Shown piece by piece: positions 1 through 9,740 of a DNA stretch of 64,000 nt. Positions within the stretch are counted from its first letter, which is position 1. The number at the start of each line of letters is the position of its first letter. The notes below the pieces were generated by a model. The model ran no database searches, was not told the origin of the DNA, and saw only the letters and a list, made by a program, of their open reading frames with translations. This stretch comes from Flavobacterium sp. (GTDB lineage Bacteria > Bacteroidota > Bacteroidia > Flavobacteriales > Flavobacteriaceae). The position numbers were made by a program, and so were the translations under genes. The stretch is taken from contig JACMLU010000027.1 in the NCBI GenBank assembly GCA_014379405.1, forward strand, positions 145,213 to 209,212, given 5' to 3'.

Positions 1-2127
1 CGGAATTCCGATTAAGTTATATATGAAAGCCCAAAAGAGATTCTGTTTGATAGTTGTGATGGTTTTACGCGAAAGTTCTAAAGCCTTCGGAATCATATTT
101 AAATCAGAGGTAATAAGTGTCATTTTCGCCACATCCATTGCAATATCTGACCCTTTACCCATTGCAATACTTACATCCGCTTGTGCCAATGCATGGCTAT
201 CATTTATACCATCTCCTACCATTGCAACAATATGCCCTTTGGATTGTAATTCCTTTATAAAAGCAGCCTTTTCAGATGGCATTACTTCCGCTTTATAATG
301 CTGCAATCCTACTTCATTCGCTACAGCTGCTGCCGTTTGATGGTTGTCACCAGTAAGCATATAAACTGCAATCCCTTTATTTTGTAATTTAACAATAGCT
401 TCTTTTGAAGTCAATTTTATCTTATCTGAAATGGCAATACATGCAAGTACCTCCTTTTCATTGGCAAAATAAACTACAGTTTTAGCCTTTTTTTGCCATT
501 CTTCTGCCCTAGAAAAAATCATCTCGTCAAAATTTATTTGATGCTCTTCAATAAGTTTTTTATTACCAACGTAATAAGTGATACCATCATAGTTTGCGCT
601 TACACCTTTTCCTGTAATACTAGTAAAATTAGTTAAGGCAACGGCTGAAACTATTTCTTGTTTCAAATGTATGGTTACGGCCTCTGCTAAAGGATGTTCT
701 GATAACGATTCCATAGCATAAAGTACTTGTCTGGAGTGAAAAAAATCATTTTTATTATTCTTCCATTCAATATCGCTTACTACAGGCTTACCTTCTGTGA
801 TAGTACCCGTTTTATCAAGAATTATAGCATCAACTTTGTGTGCCAACTCTAAACTTTCAGCATCTTTTATAAGTATATTATTTTCTGCTCCTTTTCCAAT
901 ACCAACCATAATCGCGGTAGGAGTAGCTAAACCCAATGCACAAGGACAAGCAATTACCAAAACTGAAACAGAAGTCAACAAGGCATGCGTTAAATTGTTT
1001 TCATTCCCCAACAGCATCCAAGAAATAAAAGTAAGAATTGCAATCAATAAAACAACGGGAACAAAAATTCCAGCAATTTTATCAACCAATTTCTGAACAG
1101 GTGGTTTACTACCTTGCGCTTCTTGAACCATCTTTATAATTTGGGCTAAGACTGTATCGCCTCCTACTTTTTCAGCTTTAAATTCAAAGCTTCCTTTTTG
1201 GTTGATCGTACCAGCAAAGACTTTTTCTCCCAAAGATTTTTCAACAGGAATGGGCTCTCCGCTTATCATGCTTTCGTCCACAAATGAAACTCCTCTCATA
1301 ACAGATCCATCAACAGGAATTTTTTCGCCTGGTTTAACAATGATAATATTGGCAATTTGGACTTCTGCAACAGGAATTTCTTTTTCTATATTACCAACTT
1401 TAATTCTTACCGTTTTAGGTTGCAATCCGATAAGCTTTTTTAAAGCAGAAGAAGTATTCGATTTTGCTTTTTCTTCCAACAATTTTCCTATAGAAATAAA
1501 AGCGATAATTACAGCTGCTGCTTCAAAATACACGTGCGCATGTAATCCTCTTTCGTGCCAAAATTCTGCAAAAAAAGTATTAAAAACACTAAAAAAGTAA
1601 GCGATTCCTGTGCTTAAAGCCACTAATGTATCCATATTGGCTTTGCCGTGTTTGGCTTGTTTATAGGCATTGCTGAAAAAGCTTTTCCCTAAATAAAATA
1701 CCACCGGAGTAGCCAAAGCCATCATGATATAATTTCCATAAGGCATATCCATATAAAACATCCCTATAATAGCAATTGGAATAGACAATAAAATCGCTAA
1801 AATGGTTCTTTTCTTTAGTGCTTCGTAATGCCTATGTTGCTGATCTTGTTGTTCCTGAAAAGGATCTTCCGCATTTACAATTAAATCATAACCCACTGAA
1901 CGGGTTCTGCTTTGTATCTCTTCGATAGTTATGCTATCAGAATATTCTATCCAAGCTGATTGGTTGGCATAATTTACGCCGGCATCTTTGACACCTTCGG
2001 TCTCTTTGAGGATACTTTCGACACTGATAGCACAAGCAGCACAAGTCATTCCAGTAACTGGAAAAGTTTGCTTGGTGAAAATATTCATTTTATCTTTTAT
2101 GGGTGATGTTCTGTTTATTGTTTCCAT
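1..2127 (-). CDS. copA: Copper-translocating P1B-type ATPase, C-terminus cut by window edge
   Basis: The frame is open from the ATG at 2127 to base 1 (709 codons). It ends in the NLIGIP stretch that normally lies near the C-terminus, so only the tail is missing. An HMA domain with GMTCAAC lies near residue 26. The transmembrane CPC motif (IACPCALG) and the phosphorylation motif DKTGT are both readable. The family exports Cu(I) across the inner membrane using ATP. It is the last gene of a minus-strand copper cluster, after two CxxC-AraC regulators. It lacks the extra metal-binding modules of the second ATPase at 6033-8570, so the two pumps probably differ in metal delivery. Family call is firm; the exact metal is inferred from context. 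Confidence 0.93.
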   Translation of the reverse strand, partial: METINRTSPIKDKMNIFTKQTFPVTGMTCAACAISVESILKETEGVKDAGVNYANQSAWIEYSDSITIEEIQSRTRSVGYDLIVNAEDPFQEQQDQQHRHYEALKKRTILAILLSIPIAIIGMFYMDMPYGNYIMMALATPVVFYLGKSFFSNAYKQAKHGKANMDTLVALSTGIAYFFSVFNTFFAEFWHERGLHAHVYFEAAAVIIAFISIGKLLEEKAKSNTSSALKKLIGLQPKTVRIKVGNIEKEIPVAEVQIANIIIVKPGEKIPVDGSVMRGVSFVDESMISGEPIPVEKSLGEKVFAGTINQKGSFEFKAEKVGGDTVLAQIIKMVQEAQGSKPPVQKLVDKIAGIFVPVVLLIAILTFISWMLLGNENNLTHALLTSVSVLVIACPCALGLATPTAIMVGIGKGAENNILIKDAESLELAHKVDAIILDKTGTITEGKPVVSDIEWKNNKNDFFHSRQVLYAMESLSEHPLAEAVTIHLKQEIVSAVALTNFTSITGKGVSANYDGITYYVGNKKLIEEHQINFDEMIFSRAEEWQKKAKTVVYFANEKEVLACIAISDKIKLTSKEAIVKLQNKGIAVYMLTGDNHQTAAAVANEVGLQHYKAEVMPSEKAAFIKELQSKGHIVAMVGDGINDSHALAQADVSIAMGKGSDIAMDVAKMTLITSDLNMIPKALELSRKTITTIKQNLFWAFIYNLIGIP

Positions 2128-2185
2128 GATTTAAAATTCTATTGTTATTATCCTGATCGAAATAATTGATTGATGATTGAAACTG

Positions 2186-2755
2186 TTATTGTAAAAAGGA
2201 GGTGCTTTTTCGGAGATTCTTAAAGTGGTAAGTATCGTAACCTGTATACGCTTTTAATAGTCTTGACAAATGTGAAACACTGCTGTATCCCAATTCGTCA
2301 GATATTTCAGTTAGCGATTTATCAGTATTTATTAGTTGCTCTTTAACTTTATGAATGCGCTGTGTAATGATGTGTTTTTCAAGTGTAATTCCTTCGCAAT
2401 CAGAAAAAATTGTACTTAAATAGTTGTAATCTTTACGCAATTCATTACTCAAGTATTCTGAAAACTTGATTTGTCCCCTCGTTTCCGATTGCAATTCAAT
2501 TCCGCTTATAACCAAACTTTTAATTTGTTCAATAAGGATCCTTTTTTTATCGGTCAACAATTCAAAACCAAATTTTTGAATCGCTAATTGAATTCGATTG
2601 CTATCTAAATGCTTGGGCAGTTGTCCCTTGAAGAATACTTCACCCAGTTTAATGGAAGTGATTTCTAAACCGATGAGCGAAAGTTCGTCGAACAATATCC
2701 ATATACATCGTGTACATACCATTCCTTTAATTTGAAGTCTATTATTTACCTGCAT
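2186..2755 (-). CDS. Small AraC-family regulator with N-terminal HMA-like CxxC segment
   Basis: The 189-residue protein opens with a heavy-metal-associated-like segment (GMVCTRCI, residues 11-18, betaalpha pattern to about 75). It ends in an AraC-type double helix-turn-helix at about 95-180 (LTEISDELGYSSVSHLSRLLKAYTG region). No periplasmic or receiver domain is present. It lies between the paralogue at 2837-3400 and copA. I infer a cytoplasmic metal sensor in which the CxxC pair binds Cu(I) and controls the neighbouring export genes. The domain assignment is read from motifs; the metal and targets are inference. Confidence 0.8.
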   Translation of the reverse strand: MQVNNRLQIKGMVCTRCIWILFDELSLIGLEITSIKLGEVFFKGQLPKHLDSNRIQLAIQKFGFELLTDKKRILIEQIKSLVISGIELQSETRGQIKFSEYLSNELRKDYNYLSTIFSDCEGITLEKHIITQRIHKVKEQLINTDKSLTEISDELGYSSVSHLSRLLKAYTGYDTYHFKNLRKSTSFLQ

Positions 2756-2836
2756 GTCCTTTAATTTTTATAGGACAAAGTTCGAAGAAAGCCAACTTCG
2801 GCTTGTTGTAAAATTCCGGATAAGTTGTTTAAAATT

Positions 2837-3400
2837 TTACAATTGATCTAAAGACTTTCTTTTGTTTTCTTTGACCAACTTAAAATGAGAAGGGGTAAGA
2901 CCGGTAATTTTCTTGAATTGGGTAGAAAGATGTTGAACATTGTAATAACCTAATTTATAAGCAATTTCACTTAGCGAAAGTTCATTGTAGACTAGCAATT
3001 CTTTTACCCTTTCTATTCTCTGAAGAATGAGGAACTGCTCAATAGTAATGCCGACTGATGATGAAAAAATGGAACTAATATAGTTGTAATCAATAGGGAT
3101 TTGTTGAGCAATAATATCAGAATAATTTCTTTTGATATCAACTTCCTCCGTACTGTGAATAATAGTGACTATGATGTTTTTGACTTTTTCTATAATCATG
3201 GCTTTTCGATCATCAAGAACTTCAAAACCATGAGCACACAAACCTTTTTTTAAAAGTGTTATCTGTTCTTCAGACAAAGCTTCTTTGAAAGTAATTTCAC
3301 CCAATTGAATAGTGTCAGCTATTAAATTATTTTTTTCTAGTTCCAGTTTGACAACCATGATACATCTCTGGCAAACCATATTTTTTATAGATAATTTCAT
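2837..3400 (-). CDS. Second AraC-family regulator with N-terminal HMA-like CxxC segment
   Basis: This 187-residue paralogue of the gene at 2186-2755 has the same layout: NMVCQRCI at residues 7-14, an HMA-like fold to about 75, then an AraC HTH pair (LSEIAYKLGYYNVQHLSTQFKKITG region). The paralogues have diverged widely outside the motifs, so this is an old duplication and the two may have different signals or operators. A gap of about 118 bases separates it from the multicopper oxidase upstream, so it may be co-transcribed or have its own promoter. Its role as a copper-responsive regulator is inferred from the CxxC and the neighbours. Confidence 0.8.
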   Translation of the reverse strand: MKLSIKNMVCQRCIMVVKLELEKNNLIADTIQLGEITFKEALSEEQITLLKKGLCAHGFEVLDDRKAMIIEKVKNIIVTIIHSTEEVDIKRNYSDIIAQQIPIDYNYISSIFSSSVGITIEQFLILQRIERVKELLVYNELSLSEIAYKLGYYNVQHLSTQFKKITGLTPSHFKLVKENKRKSLDQL

Positions 3401-3518
3401 TGCAAGCTATTTTAAAATTATATAGTTTAAAGCATTTAACAAATTTACAAAAAACACCCCTATGTCTTACTAGTGTAAACAGGCTAGAAACGTAGCTTAT
3501 TTTTATCAAACTATTAGA

Positions 3519-6026
3519 TTAATAATTCAATCCCAGTCCGAATCCAAAACCCATATCGCTGTCATAATGCGTTGTAATTCCCAGATGTCGAGTCAAAATA
3601 TAACGCAAACCAGCCATGTATTCTTTATCGGTATTCCACATCAAATTCATTCGAACTCTTTTGGAAAGTGGAATATCCATTCGTTCGAACTGTATTCTGA
3701 AATTACCATCTTGGTATACCTCAGCCTGCGCTTTGATTAGCAATGGCATAGTATATTCGATACCTACACTCAAAACACCTCGTTTATCTTTGGTACTGGT
3801 TTGACCAAAAAGATTTTCTTCCATTTCACCTTCTTCCATTTTACGATAGCGCCAATCGAAGCCTACAAAAGGCATCAACCATTGCATTTTACCAAAATAC
3901 CGACCAATGTGTGTTTCTGTTTCATAACCATGCATCTCAGAATAGCCTAATCGCCATTCTGTACCCAAACTCCAACGTGTATTCTGAATCATAAATCCAC
4001 CGTCATTGCCATTGGTCGCAAAATCATTCTCAGCCATAATATGAAAGGCTCTATCATCAGCAAAAAGTTTTCGCTGCGCCAATTTTGGATTAGGAATCAA
4101 AGGATTCGCTGCCTGATTTTCATAAGTAAAAACACGACCCATACCACTCATCATGTGATATAAAATATGACAGTGGAAAAACCAATCGCCCTCTATGTTG
4201 GCATTGAATTCTATAGTATCGGTTTCCATTGGCATAATATCAATAATGTTTTTTAACGGTGCGTATTCCTCTTGACCATTAATTACTCTAAAATCATGAC
4301 CATGCAAGTGCATCGGATGGCGCATCATCGAACCATTGTACAACACTATCCTGACATTCTCTCCTTTTTTAATCAATATTTTATCCGTTTCAGAAACGAC
4401 TTTGTTGTCTAAACTCCATACATAACGGTTCATGTTTCCCGATAATTCAAAACGTAATTCTTTTATTGGACCTTCAGGAAGCGTGGTTTTATGAGGTGCT
4501 TTGAGCATTGCATAATTAAGCGTTACTATATCTGATAGTTCATTGCCGTTGTATTTATTCGGGTTGGTTTCTGTATTTTCCGGTTCAGATTTTTTACTAT
4601 CCTCTCCGGTTATTTCGGGGTACATTACCACATTCATATCCATTTGATTTAGGGACATTTGCATGTTCATGTCGTCCAAATCACCGTTCATTTTCATCAT
4701 GGCATTCATCATTTTCATGCCTTCAAAATACTTCAACTTAGGTAATGGGGCTGCTGGGTGTTTGGTTCCGTTACCGAAAAACATTGAAGTTGACTTAGTT
4801 CTGTCTTCCGCAGTGGCCAAAAACTCATAGGTTTTGTAGTCTTCAGGAATGGTGATGATAACATCATAAGTTTCTGAAACTGCAATAATTAATCGGTCTA
4901 CTTCTATCGGTTCCACGTCATTACCATCACTGGCTACTACGGTAATCTTTCCACCAGAATAGGTTAGCCAAAAATAAGTCGATGCGCCACCATTAGAAAT
5001 ACGCAAACGTACTCGATCTCCGGCTTTGAATTGTGAAAATTCGTTTTGGTTTTTACCGTTGATTAGAAATTTATCATAATAAACATCACTAACATCCATG
5101 GCATTCATACGTTTCCATTCGTTGGTAACTTTTGTTAAAAAATGGCCACTGCGAATGGCTTCGGCATAACTTTGAGTTGTTCCTTTTTTAATAGCAAACC
5201 AATCAGTTGCGTTGTGTAGCATTCGATGAACATTTTCCGGTTTGATATCGGTCCATTCACTTAAAATAATGGGAATGGTTGGTAAATCATCGATTCCTTT
5301 TCTAAAACTAGTATCTTCTGTGCGTTTATTCATTATGAACGAACCATACATTCCTATTTGCTCCTGCAGCTCAGTATGACTGTGGTACCAATGCGTTCCA
5401 TGTTGTATAATTGGGAATTTGTACAAATGGGTAGAATGAGCAGGAATTGGCATTTGCGTCAAATTAGGAACTCCGTCTTCTTTATTGGGCAAAAACAGGC
5501 CGTGCCAATGCATTGAAGTTTCTTCGTCTAATTCGTTATGCACATAAATTTCAGCGATATCTCCTTCAGTAAATGTTAAGGTTGGCATTGGAATTTGTCC
5601 GTTGACAGCAATGGCTCTTCTTGATTTTCCGGAAAAATTTACCACTGTATCGCGAACATATAGATCGTACCTGACTACTTTTGGTGGCTCATCTATTACC
5701 ACTCTTTTTTTTACAGGAGGATTTACTGTTACTTTCTCCGTGTTTTTCATATCATATCCTTTATGCTGGTCGACTTCCTCTTTAGAGGAAGATTTAGCTT
5801 TTTCAGGCGTTTCCTTTTTAACAGATGCAATTACTTTCGGTTGAATTGACTTGGACTTTTCTTTTACCAAAGCCATTCCACATTTTGGGCACTTCCCAGG
5901 TTTGGGTGAATGAATTTCGGGATGCATAACACAGGTATAAGTTATGGGTTTTGATTGCTGCAATATATTGGCTTCAGCAATTGAAAATATAGAAAAGGCA
6001 AATATTAGTGAGAGTAGTTTTTTCAT
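3519..6026 (-). CDS. Multicopper oxidase fused to N-terminal metal-binding module and C-terminal CopB-like barrel
   Basis: An 835-residue exported protein with a signal peptide at residues 1-19. Residues 28-55 form a heavy-metal-binding module (TCVMHPEIH to KCPKCGM). Residues about 110-630 are a CopA-type multicopper oxidase with all copper ligand blocks: MHWHG, THWYHSH, HPMHLHGH and FHCHILYHMMSGM. A Met-rich insert (NMQMSLNQMDMN) lies near residue 455. The last 200 residues, rich in alternating aromatics and ending GFGFGLGLNY, resemble the outer-membrane CopB barrel. The protein probably oxidises Cu(I) at the cell envelope. CopA and CopB are usually separate proteins, so one gene does both jobs here. 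Its start lies 6 bases past the stop of the upstream ATPase gene. Confidence 0.88.
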   Translation of the reverse strand: MKKLLSLIFAFSIFSIAEANILQQSKPITYTCVMHPEIHSPKPGKCPKCGMALVKEKSKSIQPKVIASVKKETPEKAKSSSKEEVDQHKGYDMKNTEKVTVNPPVKKRVVIDEPPKVVRYDLYVRDTVVNFSGKSRRAIAVNGQIPMPTLTFTEGDIAEIYVHNELDEETSMHWHGLFLPNKEDGVPNLTQMPIPAHSTHLYKFPIIQHGTHWYHSHTELQEQIGMYGSFIMNKRTEDTSFRKGIDDLPTIPIILSEWTDIKPENVHRMLHNATDWFAIKKGTTQSYAEAIRSGHFLTKVTNEWKRMNAMDVSDVYYDKFLINGKNQNEFSQFKAGDRVRLRISNGGASTYFWLTYSGGKITVVASDGNDVEPIEVDRLIIAVSETYDVIITIPEDYKTYEFLATAEDRTKSTSMFFGNGTKHPAAPLPKLKYFEGMKMMNAMMKMNGDLDDMNMQMSLNQMDMNVVMYPEITGEDSKKSEPENTETNPNKYNGNELSDIVTLNYAMLKAPHKTTLPEGPIKELRFELSGNMNRYVWSLDNKVVSETDKILIKKGENVRIVLYNGSMMRHPMHLHGHDFRVINGQEEYAPLKNIIDIMPMETDTIEFNANIEGDWFFHCHILYHMMSGMGRVFTYENQAANPLIPNPKLAQRKLFADDRAFHIMAENDFATNGNDGGFMIQNTRWSLGTEWRLGYSEMHGYETETHIGRYFGKMQWLMPFVGFDWRYRKMEEGEMEENLFGQTSTKDKRGVLSVGIEYTMPLLIKAQAEVYQDGNFRIQFERMDIPLSKRVRMNLMWNTDKEYMAGLRYILTRHLGITTHYDSDMGFGFGLGLNY

Positions 6027-6032
6027 TTTTAA

Positions 6033-8570
6033 TTAAAGTTTTAAATTTCGTAATCGTAAGGCATTTACAATTACCGACACGGAACTAAATGACATTGCCA
6101 ATGCAGCAATCATAGGAGATAATAAGATACCAAAAACTGGGTATAAAACACCAGCTGCGATCGGTACACCAAGAACGTTATAGAAAAAGGCAAAAAACAG
6201 ATTTTGCTTGATGTTTTTCATTACAGCATGGCTTAAATTTTTAGCTTTTACAATGCCTTGTAAATCGCCTTTTACTAAAGTAATTTTGGCACTTTCTATG
6301 GCTACATCTGTTCCTGTTCCCATTGCAATTCCAATATCGGCTTGTGCCAATGCCGGAGCATCATTTATGCCATCACCAGCCATCGCTACAATTTTGCCTT
6401 CTGCCTGTAATCTTTTAATTTCTTTGAGTTTGTCTTCGGGTAAGCATCCTGCTTTATAAGCCGTTAAGCCCAATTCATCAGCCACTGCTTTGGCTGTATT
6501 GACATTGTCACCAGTTAGCATAATTACTTCGACACCTTGATTCATAAGTTCTTTTATAGCTGCTGCACTTGAAGTTTTTATAGCATCGGTAATCGAGACA
6601 AAACCTACTGCAACCCCATCAATTGAAATGTAAGAAACTGTTTTTCCCAATTTTTGTTCGGTTAAAATTTTGTTTTCTAAATCATCAGAAACTGTTGCTT
6701 TGACTTGCTCCATTAGTTTTTTATTTCCCAATGCAACTTTTTTATTGGTCACTGTTCCTGTAACTCCTTTCCCTGCAACGGCTTCAAAATCTTTAACTTC
6801 AATTAATGAAATGAATTTTGTTTTAGCATAATTCACAACAGCTTGTGCCAATGGATGCTCGCTATATTGGTTTAAGGAAGCAATGCTTTGTAATAAGTCA
6901 TCATCCTTATTATTGGTTGAATAAATTTTTTCAACCGATGGTTTGCCCTCGGTAATGGTTCCTGTTTTATCAGTTATCAAAACATTCACCTTATTCATGT
7001 TTTCTAAAGCTTCAGCATTTTTAATTAAAACTCCCGATTGAGCACCTTTACCAACACCTACCATTACTGACATAGGAGTTGCTAACCCCAAAGCGCAAGG
7101 ACAGGCAATAATTAAGACTGCGATTGCGTTTATAAAACCATAGGTCAAGGCGGGTTCCGGACCAAACTGTGCCCAAATGAAAAAGGTAATTACAGATATG
7201 ATTACAACGATTGGCACAAAATATTTAGCGATGCTATCAGCTAATTTTTGAATTGGTGCTCTTGAACGACTGGCATCATTTACCATTTGCACAATTTGGG
7301 AAAGCAAGGTTTCAGAACCTACTTTTTCCGCTACCATCACAAATGATTTATTGCCGTTGATTGTTCCAGCTATTACATTATCATCTTTCTTTTTGTCGAC
7401 AGGTATCGGTTCTCCTGTAATCATCGCTTCGTCTATACTACTTTCTCCATCCGTTATTTTTCCATCCACAGGAATTTTGTCTCCGGGTTTTACTCGTAGC
7501 AAATCACCTTTTTTGATATCGTGAATAGAGATTACTTTGTCGCCTCCATCAATAACCAAAGTAGCTTCAGTAGGTGCCAATTTTAATAATTCTTTTATTG
7601 CTCCACTGGTTTGACTGTGCGCTCTCGCTTCGAGTAATTGTCCTAACAAAACTAAAGTTAGAATTACTGTTGTAGCTTCGAAGTATAATAGTACTGTACC
7701 GTGTTCTGTCTTAAATTCATTTGGGAAAATATCGGGAAAAAACATTCCTACTAAACTAAACAGAAATGCTACACCTGTTCCAATTCCGATAAGGGTAAAC
7801 ATATTTAAGTTCCAAGTAATGATAGATTTCCATGCCCGGACAAAGAAAATCCAACAGGCATAAAAAACCACTGGAAGTGATAATATTAATTGCACCCAAT
7901 TCCATTTTGAGGTATCCATTATTCTTAATAAAGGATTGTTATGTGCCATTTCTATCATGGCAATAGCGAAAATGGGAATTGTAAATACGACCGCTATTTT
8001 CATTTTTATAACTAAATCCTTATATGTCTTTTGGTCTTCAGTATCACTTGGATTCATAGGTACTAAGTCCATTCCGCAAATAGGACATGAACCCGGAGTT
8101 TCACTAATTACATCGGGATGCATGGGACAAGTATATAAAGATTTGCTGTCTGTTAGTTCCGGTGCTTTTACTAAATCCATTCCACATACAGGACAGTCTC
8201 CTGCTTTGTCATAGACTTTTTCGCCTTCACAATGCATTGGACAATAGTATTTGCCGTTTGCATTAATGGGAACAGTCATTTCTTTTTTATCGCTATGGGA
8301 AGGCGAAGTGCTACAAGATTTTGCTGTAGCCTCATTAGTTACTGACTCTTGCGGCATTTTACCATTAGTCATTTCTATGGTGTATTTTCCAACGGCGGTT
8401 AATGCCTCCTGTAGATGTGCTGTTGGAAGGTGTTTTTCCATAGTTATAGTGGCTATGGGTGGCTTTAATGAAACTTTCGCTTCAATACCCTCAATAGCAT
8501 TCAATGCTTTTTCGACATTGGTGCGACACCCATCGCAAGTCATACCGGTAATGCTGTAAGAATGTATCAT
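6033..8570 (-). CDS. copA: Copper P1B-type ATPase with HMA and two extra metal-binding modules
   Basis: An 845-residue inner-membrane pump. The N-terminus carries an HMA domain (GMTCDGC, residues 9-15). Two heavy-metal-binding modules follow: YYCPMH to CPVCGMDL at about 108-134 and YTCPMH to CPICGMDL at about 146-171. The catalytic core shows ACPCALGLATP, DKTGT, SEHPLAQA, MLTGDN and GDGINDAP. The family couples ATP hydrolysis to Cu(I) or Ag(I) export. It is the first gene of a tight pair with the multicopper oxidase, so export and periplasmic oxidation are coupled. Three stacked metal sites before the first membrane segment are more than most CopA proteins carry. Confidence 0.93.
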   Translation of the reverse strand: MIHSYSITGMTCDGCRTNVEKALNAIEGIEAKVSLKPPIATITMEKHLPTAHLQEALTAVGKYTIEMTNGKMPQESVTNEATAKSCSTSPSHSDKKEMTVPINANGKYYCPMHCEGEKVYDKAGDCPVCGMDLVKAPELTDSKSLYTCPMHPDVISETPGSCPICGMDLVPMNPSDTEDQKTYKDLVIKMKIAVVFTIPIFAIAMIEMAHNNPLLRIMDTSKWNWVQLILSLPVVFYACWIFFVRAWKSIITWNLNMFTLIGIGTGVAFLFSLVGMFFPDIFPNEFKTEHGTVLLYFEATTVILTLVLLGQLLEARAHSQTSGAIKELLKLAPTEATLVIDGGDKVISIHDIKKGDLLRVKPGDKIPVDGKITDGESSIDEAMITGEPIPVDKKKDDNVIAGTINGNKSFVMVAEKVGSETLLSQIVQMVNDASRSRAPIQKLADSIAKYFVPIVVIISVITFFIWAQFGPEPALTYGFINAIAVLIIACPCALGLATPMSVMVGVGKGAQSGVLIKNAEALENMNKVNVLITDKTGTITEGKPSVEKIYSTNNKDDDLLQSIASLNQYSEHPLAQAVVNYAKTKFISLIEVKDFEAVAGKGVTGTVTNKKVALGNKKLMEQVKATVSDDLENKILTEQKLGKTVSYISIDGVAVGFVSITDAIKTSSAAAIKELMNQGVEVIMLTGDNVNTAKAVADELGLTAYKAGCLPEDKLKEIKRLQAEGKIVAMAGDGINDAPALAQADIGIAMGTGTDVAIESAKITLVKGDLQGIVKAKNLSHAVMKNIKQNLFFAFFYNVLGVPIAAGVLYPVFGILLSPMIAALAMSFSSVSVIVNALRLRNLKL

Positions 8571-8588
8571 CTGTTATTTTATTTAATA

Positions 8589-8596
8589 CAAATTTA
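8589..8596 (-). promoter_or_regulatory. Possible Bacteroidota -7 box (TAAATTTG) before the copper ATPase-oxidase pair
   Basis: Read on the minus strand, TAAATTTG matches the TAnnTTTG consensus about 20 bases before the ATG at 8570. The best TTG upstream lies further away than the usual -33 spacing, so this is only a candidate. Confidence 0.3.
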
Positions 8597-8811
8597 TACC
8601 ATAACCGTTTTTTTTTCTTTGCACAATTTTGGCTTTGATTTGCAAAATTTATAAATCCTTTATTTGCTTGAGGGTTTTAAGTTTTTGAAATGGTTGAAAA
8701 GCCACATCCCTTTTAGAAATGATTGTTATCGTTTTTATTGAACAAGATAAATTAACCCTGCTTATCAACATAGCAAGGTTAATTTAAGTTTCTAGCCCAA
8801 AAATTAGGGGA

Positions 8812-9099
8812 TTATTTACTTTCTTCCTTTTTCTCAGGAACAGGTTCTGTTAATTTCATACCGCATTTAGAGCATTTGTCATCCATTTTTCCTTGTACTT
8901 CGGGATGCATTGGACATGCATACATTTGTTCGTGATTTTCCATTGTTTTATTTTTATCGTTCATCATTGTACTATCATTATCTACAATTGTACTATCGCC
9001 CATCATGTGGGAATGTTCGGTTGTAGTTTCTTTGTTTTTTTGGTTACATGAAACCAATACGAATGCCATTATTATTGCTGAAAATAATTTATATTTCAT
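8812..9099 (-). CDS. Small lipoprotein with heavy-metal-binding module
   Basis: I chose the ATG at 9099 over an earlier GTG at 9141 because it gives a clean lipoprotein signal peptide ending LVSC. The 95-residue product has a His/Met/Asp-rich spacer (HSHMMGDS, MMNDKNKTM). It then has the module YACPMHPEVQ to KCSKCGMKL, the same fold found in the oxidase and the ATPase nearby. It is probably an envelope-anchored copper buffer or chaperone. It sits alone, 240 bases upstream of the ATPase. Function is inferred from the motif and the neighbours. Confidence 0.82.
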   Translation of the reverse strand: MKYKLFSAIIMAFVLVSCNQKNKETTTEHSHMMGDSTIVDNDSTMMNDKNKTMENHEQMYACPMHPEVQGKMDDKCSKCGMKLTEPVPEKKEESK

Positions 9100-9194
9100 T
9101 CTATTTAGATTTAAAAAGTTAAAATTTTTATTGTAATTCACTGAAGTAAAGATAATTATATCTAGTCGGATAACTTACATTATTCACATTTAAT

Positions 9195-9740
9195 TTATTC
9201 TATGACCTCTTTTATTTTACCACAATTAAGCATTTGTGCGCCGTAATAAGGATTTTTGATCTCTTTGGTTTCGCTTAGCCAAATAGAACCACCCTCATAC
9301 ATCGGACAGAAATCTTGATGCAATTTTTCGGAAGTACCAAAAACAGTCACCAACTCTGAAATAGTATTGCTTAGCTGTTGAAAAGCCTTTCTTTGTTTAT
9401 CAAGTTTACCGCTGTTGGTTGCAATTACTTTAATATGTTTTTTAGCTTCTTCCGAACTCTTAATAAACTGCGTTCTTTGCGAAGCGCTTAATTGACTGAC
9501 ATTGAAATTGTTCAAAGTAGTTTCCATTACTGTTGCGTATTGAGCCGTTGTTTTACTATCGCTTTTTACTAAGGCATTTTTGATTTTTAAATAACTGTTA
9601 ACAATCTCTTCGGTTGAAAATGAGATTTGAGTTACTAGATTTGAGTTAATTACTGATTCATAGCTACCTTCGCATTCATCTTTGTTAAAAGATAATAATC
9701 CTAATACCAAAGAGACCAGGGAAATAATCATTGTTTCCAT
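9195..9740 (-). CDS. DUF3347-family exported protein
   Basis: A 181-residue protein with a hydrophobic N-terminal segment (signal peptide or anchor), a helical middle, and the family's C-terminal block. That block contains HQDFCPMYEGGSIWL, KNPYYG and QMLNCGK, matching the DUF3347 pattern FCPMA...WLS...NPYYG...MLxCG. The conserved Cys-Pro-Met and Cys residues suggest metal binding in the periplasm. DUF3347 proteins often accompany Bacteroidota copper and RND metal-export genes, as here. The molecular role is not established. Confidence 0.8.
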   Translation of the reverse strand: METMIISLVSLVLGLLSFNKDECEGSYESVINSNLVTQISFSTEEIVNSYLKIKNALVKSDSKTTAQYATVMETTLNNFNVSQLSASQRTQFIKSSEEAKKHIKVIATNSGKLDKQRKAFQQLSNTISELVTVFGTSEKLHQDFCPMYEGGSIWLSETKEIKNPYYGAQMLNCGKIKEVIE

